22,557 nt of DNA from Oehlia diaphana (Eukaryota; Glomeromycota; Glomeromycetes; Glomerales; Glomeraceae): positions 8,400 through 30,956 of the forward strand of contig QZLH01001178.1 in NCBI GenBank assembly GCA_003833135.1, in the 5' to 3' direction. A model generated the notes under the pieces. It saw only the letters and a list, made by a program, of their open reading frames with translations, had not been told where the DNA came from and searched no databases. The translations under genes and the position numbers were made by a program. Positions 1 through 9,414 of this stretch are shown one piece after another. The first letter of the stretch is position 1. Each line of letters starts with the position of its first letter.

Positions 1-129
1 TCCCAAAAAGATGAAAAAATGCAAGAAGATCAGAGGACAAACTACAAATTAAGCGAAAAAGTGAATGAATATGGAAGGTTGTACAGGATCATCATTGCTT
101 CAAGATTATACTACCGCAAAATAACGTAA
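1..129 (+). CDS. Possible 3' end of a gene entering from the left (partial)
   Basis: Frame 1 is open from the first base to a TAA at 127-129, giving 42 residues without a start. The peptide is charged, rich in Lys, Glu, Gln and Arg, with a basic aromatic tail ending RLYYRKIT. The base composition here is less AT-rich than the following 800 bases, which suits coding DNA. No domain is recognisable. With only 42 codons this could be chance, and the call depends on sequence to the left of the window. Confidence 0.3.
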   Translation, partial: SQKDEKMQEDQRTNYKLSEKVNEYGRLYRIIIASRLYYRKIT

Positions 130-934
130 TTGATTTAAAACTAATGCTGACTTCTAATTTCCAAATAAAAATTAATTTTATTTGATTCCTTTATTAAACA
201 AAAAAAAAAGAAGATTTGAGATTCTTATTTTTTTTAAAAAAAATAATGGAAAGCGATCAAAAAAAATTCGTGACCGTTAAACATGTACAGTCTCGGGTGA
301 ATATTATTTAAGATAAACGTATTAAAAATAACTATACGCGTCTTTTATTATATGTATTCGTTTGCAAAATTAACGCTCGTTCAAAAAATTTAAACTTAAC
401 CATAATGTTTTAATTTTTTTTTGTGGAAGCTAATCCTACATCTTGAACTGGTATAAAGGGTTATTTTTTTATATGCGAGTTGTAAAAATAACTTCATTAA
501 ACGATATATAAAATTAATTAGTGATATTCAATATGACAAGAACTTTTTCATATGTTAAAATCGGATACCATGCTGAAGATTTGTCGTATAGTGAAATTCA
601 TTATATCAAAATTCGTTATAAAAAGAGTTGATTATTTACTTTTTTACTGTTTCCTGTATTTTTAAAACTTCCTTTTAGTATTTAATATACTTCAAATGAT
701 TTTCACTAAACTATTTTATTTGATGAGTTAATAAATTGTAATTTTGGAACAGTTACACCAACTTATTAGCTTTTATTTAAATTAACTTAGATCGGTTTAT
801 AATATTATGTATTAATTTATTACAAGGATAAAAAAAAATATATAAAAACTAGCTCTCCAACTTACGCGCCAAAGATTATGATAATTAGCGAACTAATGAT
901 TATCAAAGAGTAAGAATGACAGAGAAGTAAATTT
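130..934. other. Intergenic, AT-rich; one weak 32-codon ORF
   Basis: No long ORF is present on either strand. A 32-codon ATG ORF lies at 533-631 (plus), about 25 bases after a TATATAAAA sequence near 504-512. It has no recognisable family and could be chance. The stretch lies downstream of the BTB-TLDc gene that ends at 935 on the minus strand, so it also holds that gene's 3' UTR and terminator, which cannot be delimited by eye. Confidence 0.4.
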
Positions 935-2437
935 TCAATCACAACTAATTTGAAATACTTCACATTCTTTTACATCGAAATTACCAGTTTTTCTAATCGA
1001 TTTTTCATAAGAGGATTTTAAACAATAATTATAATAATTACCATTGAAAAGGTTCCATATAATAAGATCATTTACACCAAATGATGGACCATAATAAGGA
1101 CTATTACGTGTAGCCTGATTTTCGTATTTTACACGACTTAAAATATAATTTTCAATTCTATCATTGATAAAAGAAAATATAAAACTATCTTTAGTAGTTC
1201 CAAGGTATTCATCAGTTCCCCATTCAATTGGATTATAACCTCCAAGAATTTCGTTACTATCTTTCACTTTAATAATTGTAACTGTGCGAGATTTATTATC
1301 ACAAATTTCGTGAAATTCTCCTGGTGAATGTCCAGCACGGGATGCACGAAATAATAATTTGAATTCATATGATGAAGCTAACTTATCTGTAATTTCTAAT
1401 CTTTTGATCCACTTTAGGATTAACTCAGCATGTTGAGACGTAATAATTTTTGAATCAACAGTTCTTAACCCAATTTCTTTAGTTATTTGAGATTTTGACT
1501 TGTCGATTGGCTTACTATCAGGATTAGAAAGAGTTAAAAAAGCTTTTAATAAATCCGTACATAATTCTTCAGGTAAAATTTCTTTATAAGGAAATACTTT
1601 GTCAACAAATTCTTTAGAAGTTAAATTGTAAAATTTAATAAAAGGGATACATTTTTGTAAGGTATTCTTTAAAGTATTAAAATCATCTTTTGAAAAATTT
1701 GTGATTTCAGAAGGAAGTTCAGGATTTTGAGCAAGTCCCCATTTAAGTACGTTTTCCCAAATTTGAATTTCGCTTATTTGAAGATTATCATTTTGAATAA
1801 TTGAAATCAAAAGTTTTTCTGGCATTGAAGAGAAATTTAATGATTTGAATATCTTAAATGGCTCTTTAGATATTAAATTAATACAATATTTTTGAAGTTC
1901 TGAGAATGAATCATTTTCAAAACTTGTTTGATAAACGAAATTAAAATTATTCTCCATCCAGTTTACTTTGTTTTCGATCAAAAAAAATTGTAAATATAAA
2001 ACTAATTCCTGAAGACAAAGTTCACTAGCAGCAACTAGGACCTTAATTATATCCGAATTATCATAATCATTTAAAGAAAGTTTTCCACCATAAATATACC
2101 TAAAATAAAATATATATATATATATATATTATTTGTAAAATCAATTAAAAAAAGAATAACCTTAATATCATTTGTTTTACCTTAAAATTATTTGAAAAAT
2201 TTCAGGTGAAATATTTGATAATTTGATATGTGTCAAAGTTCCATCATTTTTCTTTTTATTAGTTGACAAAATTCTTCGCAAGTAAGGAGAACGATAATGT
2301 AAAATAACCATATGAGCACGGAAGACTTTTACATAAGGGTCATTACCAACTTCAATAGTAATATCATAATATTCTTCATCATTTAATATTTCAAGTAAAT
2401 TTTGTGATAATTTTGGTAAAAGTTTATTATCCTCCAT
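935..2437 (-). CDS. BTB-BACK-TLDc domain protein, two exons, intact
   Basis: Two exons, 2437-2181 and 2099-935, flank an 81-bp GT-AG intron (2180-2100) containing a TA run. Joined they give 473 residues in one frame. The ATG at 2437 is the first in frame and lies 60 bases after a TATA-like element. Residues about 22-125 form a BTB/POZ domain (EYYDITIEVG, then VFRAHMVILHYRSPYLRRIL). Residues about 130-245 form a BACK-like helical region (QIWENVLKWG). Residues about 303-473 form a TLDc domain (SSYEFKLLFRASRAG, FHEICDNK, EILGGYNPIEW). BTB-BACK proteins commonly serve as substrate adaptors for Cullin-3 ubiquitin ligases and TLDc domains are tied to oxidative-stress resistance; the role here is inferred from domains only. 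The family is large in Rhizophagus. A broken paralogue lies head-to-head at 4910-6076. Confidence 0.92.
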
Positions 2438-2496
2438 TTCGGCGGCGTTAAAAGAAGGAAAGAAAAAGAATTAATCTAAATTTGTTAAATGTTCGG

Positions 2497-2505
2497 CCTT
2501 ATATG
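2497..2505 (-). promoter_or_regulatory. TATA-box-like core promoter of the BTB-TLDc gene
   Basis: On the minus strand a CATATAAGG element lies 60 bases before the ATG. The block from here to the pyrimidine-rich leader (ATATAAGG, then AACATTTA, then GATTAAT, then CTTT) matches the same arrangement upstream of the plus-strand paralogue at 4910. Conservation between paralogues supports a functional core promoter, although shared descent alone could also explain it. Confidence 0.5.
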
Positions 2506-3519
2506 TGATGATTTGTATTTGAACGACATTATTTTACGCCACATATACTATAATGACCTAGCATGTTAGTATTGATCGGCGTTGATCGACTTGATCGTAA
2601 ACAATATGGTGTTTTCATAAAAATCATATTTTAAACAGTTTAATCATTAATTAGCTATCACGTTTTTAGTTTTTCTACAGTTACAGTAATAACGAAACTT
2701 CTAAGATAGATTATTTATTATTCACGTAACGTAAAATTTGATTAAAAGTAGAAAAAATAAATCTAAAAAAGAAATTAGAGAAGAATTCATAGAAATTCAT
2801 AAATCCAACATTAAAAAAATCTTTAAAATAAAATCTTTAAAATATAATTTGTTGAATTAATTATTTGTCGGTAACGGTCATTCTTGATTAAATTCAGTTA
2901 TTTATACGAAACAACAAGGATTGGATGAAAGATAAAAGGAAGAATAATTTTGAATTTAATTATTTATTTCTTAACGGATTTAATTAGAAAGTTGTAATAA
3001 TGACTTTTGGACCAATGAACATTGAACAATTGCAATATTGAACTATTGGACTTTTGATAAGTCCAAATCCAAATTATATTAGATAAATTATCATTTATGC
3101 TATTACTGGATATTCTAAATAATAATATATAACAATTTAGTTAAGTTTGAAATAAAATTGTTGGATTAATAATATTAATGAATTAACTCAAAAAGCACTG
3201 GGACTATAAGAATCTAATTGTACTTGGAATAAACTATCTCCAATTAGTCCAAGCCTAATAGTCCAAATTTTTTCTCATACATGATTATATCGAGGCGATA
3301 AAGATTAGATAAAATAATATCATATTATTTAAATTGTGATTATATGAATGGAAATGAGACAAAGAACACATGCCTGTGAGGATTTTTCAAGAGTGGATTA
3401 ACCGCTAAAGGAATGTGGCTTTGATATTCAAATGAAAATCATGACATAAGACTCCACGCCTTAGATCATTAAATAATCGTAATAATTGTACAAAATCTAA
3501 TCTTATCATTTTAAAATAA
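2506..3519. other. Intergenic between head-to-head BTB genes; small hairpin
   Basis: No supportable gene was found in this AT-rich stretch. A perfect hairpin with 8-bp arms TTGGACTT/AAGTCCAA (3046-3053 and 3059-3066) and further AGTCCAA copies near 3246-3266 suggest a small fold-back repeat, but its ends are not clear. Any upstream regulatory DNA of the two flanking genes must lie here. Confidence 0.4.
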
Positions 3520-3528
3520 TATTTAAAG
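3520..3528 (+). promoter_or_regulatory. Possible TATA-like element of the cysteine-rich gene
   Basis: TATTTAAAG lies 42 bases before the proposed ATG at 3562, a spacing similar to the TATA-like elements of other genes in this window. In DNA this AT-rich such a match is common, so it counts only together with the gene model. Confidence 0.25.
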
Positions 3529-3561
3529 CGGCAGTAACCTTCCCTCTACAAATCGTAAATA

Positions 3562-4542
3562 ATGTGTGAGTAAAATTGGTCGTTGAATCACTTGAGATAT
3601 TGATATGAGTTCCTATGCGTAGACTATAAACTAATTTAAATTTATTTATTATTATTCATTATTAGGCTGCTATTGCTGTGGAAGTACTGGCAAAACGTAT
3701 GGGAATAGTTGTCACTGTATCGTGAGATTTGGTGAAGGCGCCATAAGTTATAAAGAAGCTTGTAAAAATTGCGGAAAATGTTACGCTCATTGCAATTGTG
3801 GTAAGTAATAATTCTCAAATTTCTCAATTTTATAAGTTATTGTTATTATCATCAAAATCTCAGTGATTCAATGACCTGAATTATGACACATTAAAAACTA
3901 TTATAACGTGTACGGTAACGTAATTTTATCGCTACTTTAGAATTTTAAATGCTTTTTTTAAGGTCTTTCCATTTTTGTCCTCCTGATTCTTACGTGCATA
4001 GAATAGATTGAGCCAATTTGTTGGTTTATAACGTTAATGAATGAAATTATTGGAACTTGTCTAAGCAATGTCAAAAAATATTCACTATATTAATCCATTA
4101 TAAATTTATAGTCAAAATATTGTAGAAGCGAATTTAAAAATGAATATCCGGTCATTTGGAATACTGTTGAAATCATAAGTATTATACTAACTTGGTTATT
4201 AAAATCTTGAGACACTTTTACTTACGCCAAAATAAACGTGATTGTCTGATTAAATGATTTATACATTTTTTTATATAACTGATAAAAAAAATTTTATGAA
4301 TAAAAACACAAGATTAATCTATTTTTTATAAATAAAAGGAACATCATGATACGTAAATTTAATTATTACGGGTTTCAAATTTGTGGATACGAATAAATTT
4401 TATAATCTCGTGGAAATAAGAAAATTCTCTTGTATTTTTTTTTCCTTTTTTAGACGGAGGAGGTACAATTATCACTACCACCAAAAAATCTAATTTTTGG
4501 ATGAAAAACTCGTTTATTTATTTAAAGAATTTTCACGTTTAA
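3562..4542 (+). CDS. Probable small cysteine-rich (metallothionein-like) protein, spliced
   Basis: The core evidence is an exon at 3666-3800 with an acceptor (ATTATTAG) before it and a donor (GTAAGT) after it. It encodes 10 cysteines in 44 codons: CYCC, CHC, then CKNCGKC and HCNC. A strong pyrimidine-tract acceptor at 4453 opens a last exon at 4454-4542 that continues the frame exactly (DGGGTIITTTKK...) to a TAA. The 5' end is less sure. The best model starts at the ATG at 3562 with only ATGT before a GTGAGT donor at 3566, giving MCCYCCG and 75 residues in total with 11 Cys. Introns would be 100 and 653 bp. Clustered CC, CxC and CxxC motifs are typical of metallothioneins or small zinc-binding proteins. 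No signal peptide is seen. It could be a gene fragment, or the first exon may lie elsewhere. Confidence 0.5.
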
Positions 4543-4832
4543 TATTTACGATATTTCAAAAAATTATGGATTATATATTGTTTCAATTTGTATTACTAAT
4601 AATACTATAAAACTTATTGCACTGAAAATCATAAATATCTTGAATATGTGACAATAGTCTTTTTTATACCTTCTATGATTTTCATTATTTAACGCAGTAA
4701 ACCAATATATATACGCAGCAACGAGATAAATATTCATACGAATTACACGAAGATGCAGGAGGTTTTAACCATATTTAATTTTAGTCCATGATTTATTATA
4801 TAATGTTATGTTGCACAGAGTACAATGGCAAT
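4543..4832. other. Short intergenic, AT-rich
   Basis: No ORF or recognisable element was seen. It should contain the 3' end of the cysteine-rich transcript and the upstream promoter region of the plus-strand BTB copy. Confidence 0.4.
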
Positions 4833-4840
4833 TATATAAG
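4833..4840 (+). promoter_or_regulatory. TATA-box-like core promoter of the BTB-TLDc pseudogene
   Basis: TATATAAG lies about 70 bases before the ATG at 4910. The following bases (GTCTAACATTTA, then GGATTAAT, then a CTTTACTTT leader) align with the block upstream of the intact paralogue. The core promoter thus looks preserved although the coding sequence is broken, so the copy could still be transcribed. Confidence 0.45.
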
Positions 4841-4909
4841 GTCTAACATTTATACATTTGGATTAATACTTTACTTTACTTTTCGCTAACGTTAAAAAAA
4901 TTATAAAGA

Positions 4910-6076
4910 ATGGATGACAATAAACTTTTACCAAAATTATCACTAAATTTACTTGAAATTTTAAATGATGAAGAATATTATGATATTACTATTGAAGTTG
5001 GTAATGACCCTTATGTAAAGGTCTTTCGTGCACACATGGTCATTTTATATTATCGTTCTTCTTACTTTCGAAGAATTCTATCAACGAATAAAAAGAAAAG
5101 TGATGGAACTTTGTCTCATTAAATTATCAAATATTTTACCAGAAATTTTTCAAATAATTTTAAGGTAATTAATTTTTAAAGACGATTAAATAAATTTTTA
5201 TTTTTAATAATATTTAATTTAAGAATATTTCTTTATTTCAGGTATATATACGGTGGAAAACTTTCTTTAAATGAATATGATACTTTAGACTTAATTAAAG
5301 TTTTAGTTGCTGCTAGCTTACTTAATCTTCAAGAATTAATCACATATTTACAATTTTATTTGATTGAAAATAAAACAAATTGGATGGAACAAAATATTAA
5401 TTTGATATATCAAACGAGCTATGAGAATGATTCTTTCTTGGAACTTCGAAAATATTGTACGGATTTAATTTCTAAAGGACCAGATAAGATATTTAATTCT
5501 TTAAATTTTTCTTCAACCTCAGAAAAATTTTTAGTTACAATTATTCAAAGTGATAATCGTCAAATGAGTGAAATTCAAATTTGGGAATATGTTCTTAAAT
5601 GGGGATTTGCTCAAAATCCTGACCTTCCTTCTGACCTTACAAACTTTTCAAAAGATGATTTCAAAAGTTTAAAGAATACTTTACAAGGATGTATTCCATT
5701 TATTAAATTTTATAATTTAACTTCTAAAGAATTTTTAGAAAAAGTATTACCTTATGAAAAGTTATTTCCCAAAAATTTATATAAAGATTTATTAAAAGCT
5801 TTTTTAAGTCTTTCAGATCCTAATAGCAAACCAGTTGATAGATCTATTGATTCAAAAATTATAAATTATCAACATCATATTGAATTAATCTCAAAATGGA
5901 TCGATAGATTAGAAATCACGGACAAGTTGGCTTCTTCGTATGAATTTAAATTATTATTTCGTGCATCTCATGACGGACATTCACAAGATAGATTTCACGA
6001 AATCTGCGACAATAAACCCCGTACAGTAACATGTGTTAAAGTGAAAGACAGTAACGAAATTCTTGATAAAGCTTAG
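4910..6076 (+). pseudogene. BTB-BACK-TLDc paralogue, frameshifted and truncated
   Basis: This is a close head-to-head copy of the gene at 935-2437. The BTB start matches almost residue for residue (LPKLSLNLLEILNDEEYYD). At about 5120 two bases are missing relative to the intact copy (CAT-ATC-AAA has become CAT-T-AAA), creating an immediate TAA at 5120-5122. After the shift the original frame resumes to the same splice position; the 77-bp intron 5165-5241 keeps GTAATT and TTTCAG. Exon 2 (5242-6076) encodes BACK and the first part of TLDc, lacks about a dozen residues before TLDc, and stops at TAG 6074 just after SNEIL, so roughly 90 residues of TLDc are missing. No TLDc remnant was seen downstream. 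At best a 70-residue BTB fragment could be made. One base-calling error could explain the shift but not the TLDc loss. Confidence 0.87.
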
Positions 6077-6996
6077 AAATTTATGTTATATATATAATTA
6101 ATTGATTAGAATATAAACAAATATATCAATAGATGTTTATTCATTCATTATAATAATCTTGTTGAATAGCTTAGCAATACAGAAACAATAAAAAGATAAA
6201 CTTACTTTTTCCTATGTACCAAATAATCGTATTTAGAATTTAAATAAAGTGAAAAAAAAATAAATAAAATATATTTGGGAAAGTAAAATCGTCTGAAAAA
6301 CTATTCTTTTTTACGGTAAGCAAAATTTTCTCCTTCTATTTTCTTTTTAATTTGCACACCATAATATAAATTCTTGTGATTGAATATTTTCGAAAATTTG
6401 TTTCGTATACTAAACAAACTAATGAATATCATTTACCATAAAGGATAATCTTGAAGTTTTTCTGTATGTCATTCTTTTCAATTTTAATTACAATAATATG
6501 AATCGGTCATAAAAGATTAAATGAGTTTTAATTCCGATGAATAAATCTGGAGGCTAAAAACATCTTTTTTCTATAGAGTTACGCTGATTTCAGTTATCAA
6601 TTATCATTAATGGAGTATTAGAAGAGATCGTTCAAGCACTATCAGCACCACAAGCAATCAAGTAAGTCATATGGATCGTAACCATCTCGTCCAAAAATTT
6701 GAAAATATGAAAAAAGAGATAGTTCCTCATATGCATACGATAGCATGTAGTGTATGGACTGCCTAGCGTGGACAATAACCGTGCACAAAAGTTAAGGTCT
6801 AACGTTGTCAAAGGCCAAAATCGATATTAGAAGCAAAGAGTTCGCTGCTAGACTAATATTCGTTGCGGTATTACACGTTTGTTTTCTTAGTGATATTTAT
6901 TTCAAACAATTTACGTTTGACAGACTTCAACATATTAAAAATAGCAGCAGGTTACAGGAAAGGAAGGCAGAGGAAGAACGGCTACCTATGTATGTA
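6077..6996. other. Intergenic; target region of the Tc1 insertion
   Basis: 6077-6590 is AT-rich with no ORF. 6594-6996 is less AT-rich. It includes a short open stretch near 6600-6660 ending in a GTAAGT donor-like site, and overlapping weak ORFs up to 7045 that run into the transposon's left repeat. None has a recognisable domain. This may be a remnant of an older element or exon, and no function can be supported. Confidence 0.35.
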
Positions 6997-7026
6997 CACT
7001 ACCCGGCAAAAAGTCAAGGACCACAT
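6997..7026 (+). repeat. Left terminal inverted repeat of the Tc1 element
   Basis: This 30-bp repeat follows a TA dinucleotide. It differs from the right copy at two positions only (the 21st and 29th bases). It should be the transposase binding and cleavage site. Confidence 0.93.
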
Positions 7027-7134
7027 AACTAATGATCGATTTTAACATGAATTTTAAATTTAAATAACTTAATAACTACTATACCAAATTAAATAAAATT
7101 TTTTTATTTAAAAATTAAACGTCTTATATTTTTA

Positions 7135-8154
7135 TTAGTATCGAGTTGGATAGCCCTTACTATCTATCACAGCAGCAACTCGACGAGGCATGCTGTCAAC
7201 AAGATCTTGATATTTATTAATATCAATATTTGACCATTCCTCTTGGAGGATTTCCCATAAATCATTCCTATTTTTTGGCAATGGTGAGTGCCTCCTCACT
7301 TGCCTTTCTAATTCATCCCACAGGTGCTCAATAGGGTTTAAGTCCGGACTTTGAGCGGGCCAGGGAAGGCTATTCACGTTATTTTCTTCTTTCCAATTGT
7401 TAACGACCCTTGCAGTATGTATTGGGGCATTGTCCTCCTGGAAAATATAATTTTCTTGATCATCTAGTGTGTCTATATATGGCAATAAAAAATTTTCTAA
7501 TACATCTATATAAACTGTGGCGGACACTCTCCCTTCTAATTTAACTAATGGTCCAAGATCATGTTTAGAGAAACATCCCCACACCATCACTCCTTGCTGA
7601 CCCGACTTTACTGTAGGAATTAAACATTCCACATTATACCTTTCATTAGGTCTTCTCCACACCCACCTTTTGAACAATTCATATTTTGATTCGTCACTCC
7701 AAATTACGTTATCCCACTCACTTACCCACTCCTTTCGTTCTGTAGCCCAGGCAAGTCTTTTTTTTCTATTTGATTCAGATACAAGAGGTTTTCTTGCTCC
7801 CACATGACCATAGAAACCTTGCTGATGAAGATAATTTTTTATAGTTGTCGTACAAACATTAGTTGAAGTAGAACTCACAAAATCTTCATGCAATTCTTGA
7901 AGAGTACTTTTCCTATCATTGTTAAGAATTCTTGTTAAATGACGGCCATCTCTCTTTGTCATTATAGGTGGCCTTCCGGTCCTAGGAGGAAGAGCTTCAT
8001 TTCCGTAATTCTTATAAGCAGAAATAATATGGTGTATAGTGGTTTTAGGATGGTTTAATGTCTCAACAATCTTTCGTTCACTCATTCCACATTTCCACGC
8101 TCCAACAATCTCTCCACGTTCAAAACTTGTAAGTTCTTTTCGTTTAATAGACAT
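7135..8154 (-). CDS. Tc1-family DDE transposase
   Basis: The protein has 339 residues from the ATG at 8154, the usual length for Tc1 transposases. The frame is open further upstream to 8262, but that extension reaches the right terminal repeat and is not family-like, so the internal ATG (MSIKRKELTSFERGEI) is preferred. Residues about 5-110 form the paired helix-turn-helix DNA-binding region with a GRPP linker near 60. The catalytic triad is visible: D154 (IWSDESKY), D241 (FQEDNAPIHTA) and E276 (SPDLNPIEHLWDE), with 34 residues between the last two, so DD34E. The GVMVWGCFS motif is also present. It cuts and pastes the surrounding element by binding the 30-bp ends. No stop, frameshift or missing catalytic residue is seen. 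The stop codon lies about 110 bases from the left repeat. Confidence 0.96.
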   Translation of the reverse strand: MSIKRKELTSFERGEIVGAWKCGMSERKIVETLNHPKTTIHHIISAYKNYGNEALPPRTGRPPIMTKRDGRHLTRILNNDRKSTLQELHEDFVSSTSTNVCTTTIKNYLHQQGFYGHVGARKPLVSESNRKKRLAWATERKEWVSEWDNVIWSDESKYELFKRWVWRRPNERYNVECLIPTVKSGQQGVMVWGCFSKHDLGPLVKLEGRVSATVYIDVLENFLLPYIDTLDDQENYIFQEDNAPIHTARVVNNWKEENNVNSLPWPAQSPDLNPIEHLWDELERQVRRHSPLPKNRNDLWEILQEEWSNIDINKYQDLVDSMPRRVAAVIDSKGYPTRY

Positions 8155-8264
8155 TTTGGTAAAGAAAAGATTTGGAAATACGTGAGAAAAAATTAGGGAT
8201 GGATTAATAATAAAATGATTGACAAAACCGGTTTTTAAAATAATTGAATAAATGATCGACAATC

Positions 8265-8294
8265 ACGTGGTCCCTGACTTTTTGCCGGGTAGTG
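8265..8294 (-). repeat. Right terminal inverted repeat of the Tc1 element
   Basis: Reverse complement of the left repeat at 28 of 30 positions, followed by TA at 8295-8296. It lies just upstream of the transposase gene and probably overlaps its promoter. Confidence 0.93.
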
Positions 8295-8296
8295 TA

Positions 8297-9126
8297 GGGT
8301 ATGCAAAATTTCACACGCGTTCCATAATCCATACAGATCTACATTGTTTATTACCAAATAAGGAAAGGCCTAGACCGTTCTATTCTGTATCACGTATGGA
8401 CACGTAATGATTTTATATGTGATGTTTAACCATACCCTACATACATAGCCAACCATACACTACATGTTTACTATGCTCTCTCATATGTGGTAAAAATTAT
8501 TATTTTCGTATTAAACATTTAAACCCACATCATTATATGACACTCCCTTATTATGACTTGTAAATTAAAATGTTAAAACGAACGACATGATCCATATAAC
8601 ATAAGTGATGTTTGTTATTTTATCCCTAATGTCGTTATTCTCATCATCATAATTATTAATTTCTCCTCCTTCAGCAAGAATTGTTTGATAAATTAACATA
8701 TAACATGTTAAAGTTGTTCAAAAATAATATTAAAATTTGTTACTGAAAATACAATATATTTCGATTTCCTAATCACCTACAAACCTACAAAAAGATTATT
8801 ATTATAAAAAGGTTAGACTATAATGTGAAGTTCATTATCATTTAACCCTTGTTGTTCAGAATTATTATCAGCCATCGGTGTTTATAAAAATGGACTAAAC
8901 TGGACAAATAAAACGGATAACATATACTGGATAAATAAAACCACACAAGACAAAATTCCTGATGAATACAGTGTTCATGTTAGACGTATCAAATGACCGG
9001 AATTTGTTCTGCCTATTTGTAGGACATTCTATGGCAAATTCCGGACACCATTTTTTAGGGTATATGATAAAAAGAAAACAATATGGATCGAAGTAAACTA
9101 ACTTCTACTTTTAGAAATGTGTGTGC
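8297..9126. other. Intergenic; hairpin at 8997-9044
   Basis: No gene was found. The first 200 bases after the transposon resemble its left flank in composition. A 10-bp perfect inverted repeat CCGGAATTTG/CAAATTCCGG (8997-9006 and 9035-9044) encloses 28 bases and could be a small fold-back element. Confidence 0.4.
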
Positions 9127-9296
9127 TATATTCGTGGCAGACGATGGTTTGTAGGGATAAAAAAAAAGTGACTTGTATAATTTAAAAGTAAATTTATTAG
9201 AAAGCTTCAATTGCTCCTGCTAATTATAAAGTAATTTTGAAAAAGACAAAATTTACTTACTACTAGGAGCTAATTCCAGCCAGATTAATAAATTTA
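9127..9296 (+). repeat. Dispersed repeat, copy A
   Basis: This stretch aligns along its length with 16423-16588 in the same orientation. Both run TATATTC-TGGC, then ATGGTT, an A-run, GACTT, AAAAGTAAATTTA, GAAA, TTGCTCC, and end CAG-CAGATT. Small gaps separate the blocks. It is noncoding and lies just beyond the stop codon of the kinase-SLR gene. The type of repeat is unknown. Confidence 0.55.
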
Positions 9297-9414
9297 ATGT
9301 TATTAATGAATAAATGAAATAAAGTATTAATTTTAATACTAGCCAATAGATTTGATCTTAAAAGGATATATTAAATAATAAAAATAGCAGAATAATAATC
9401 TAATGTAAAAATAA

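Larger units (their letters stand above)
6997..8294. mobile_element. Tc1/mariner-type DNA transposon, complete
   Basis: The element is 1298 bp long. It is bounded by terminal inverted repeats starting CACTACCCGGCAAAAAGTC and flanked directly by TA on both sides (6995-6996 and 8295-8296), the usual Tc1/mariner target duplication. The ends match at 28 of 30 positions. Inside, on the minus strand, is one uninterrupted transposase gene. It is clearly less AT-rich than its surroundings. Near-identical repeats and an intact ORF point to a recent insertion that may be autonomous; actual mobility is inference. Confidence 0.95.
6744..8466. repeat. 14-bp inverted repeat flanking the Tc1 element
   Basis: CATGTAGTGTATGG at 6744-6757 has its exact reverse complement at 8453-8466, with partial similarity continuing around both arms (CATATG-containing flanks). 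The pair brackets the Tc1 element and about 250 and 160 bases of DNA on its two sides. It may mark the ends of an older element into which the Tc1 copy inserted, or may be chance plus a local repeat. Confidence 0.35.

Noticed and set aside
3642..3827. 61-codon ORF on the minus strand
   Set aside because: It lies opposite the cysteine-rich exon on the plus strand, whose Cys codons and splice sites explain the open frame better.
6805..7045. Two overlapping plus-strand ORFs of 60-75 codons
   Set aside because: They run into the transposon's left terminal repeat, one starts at a TTG, and neither has a recognisable motif.
8155..8262. 36-residue N-terminal extension of the transposase frame
   Set aside because: It approaches the right terminal repeat, is hydrophobic and unlike Tc1 transposases, and the family-like start MSIKRKELTSFERGEI is at 8154.
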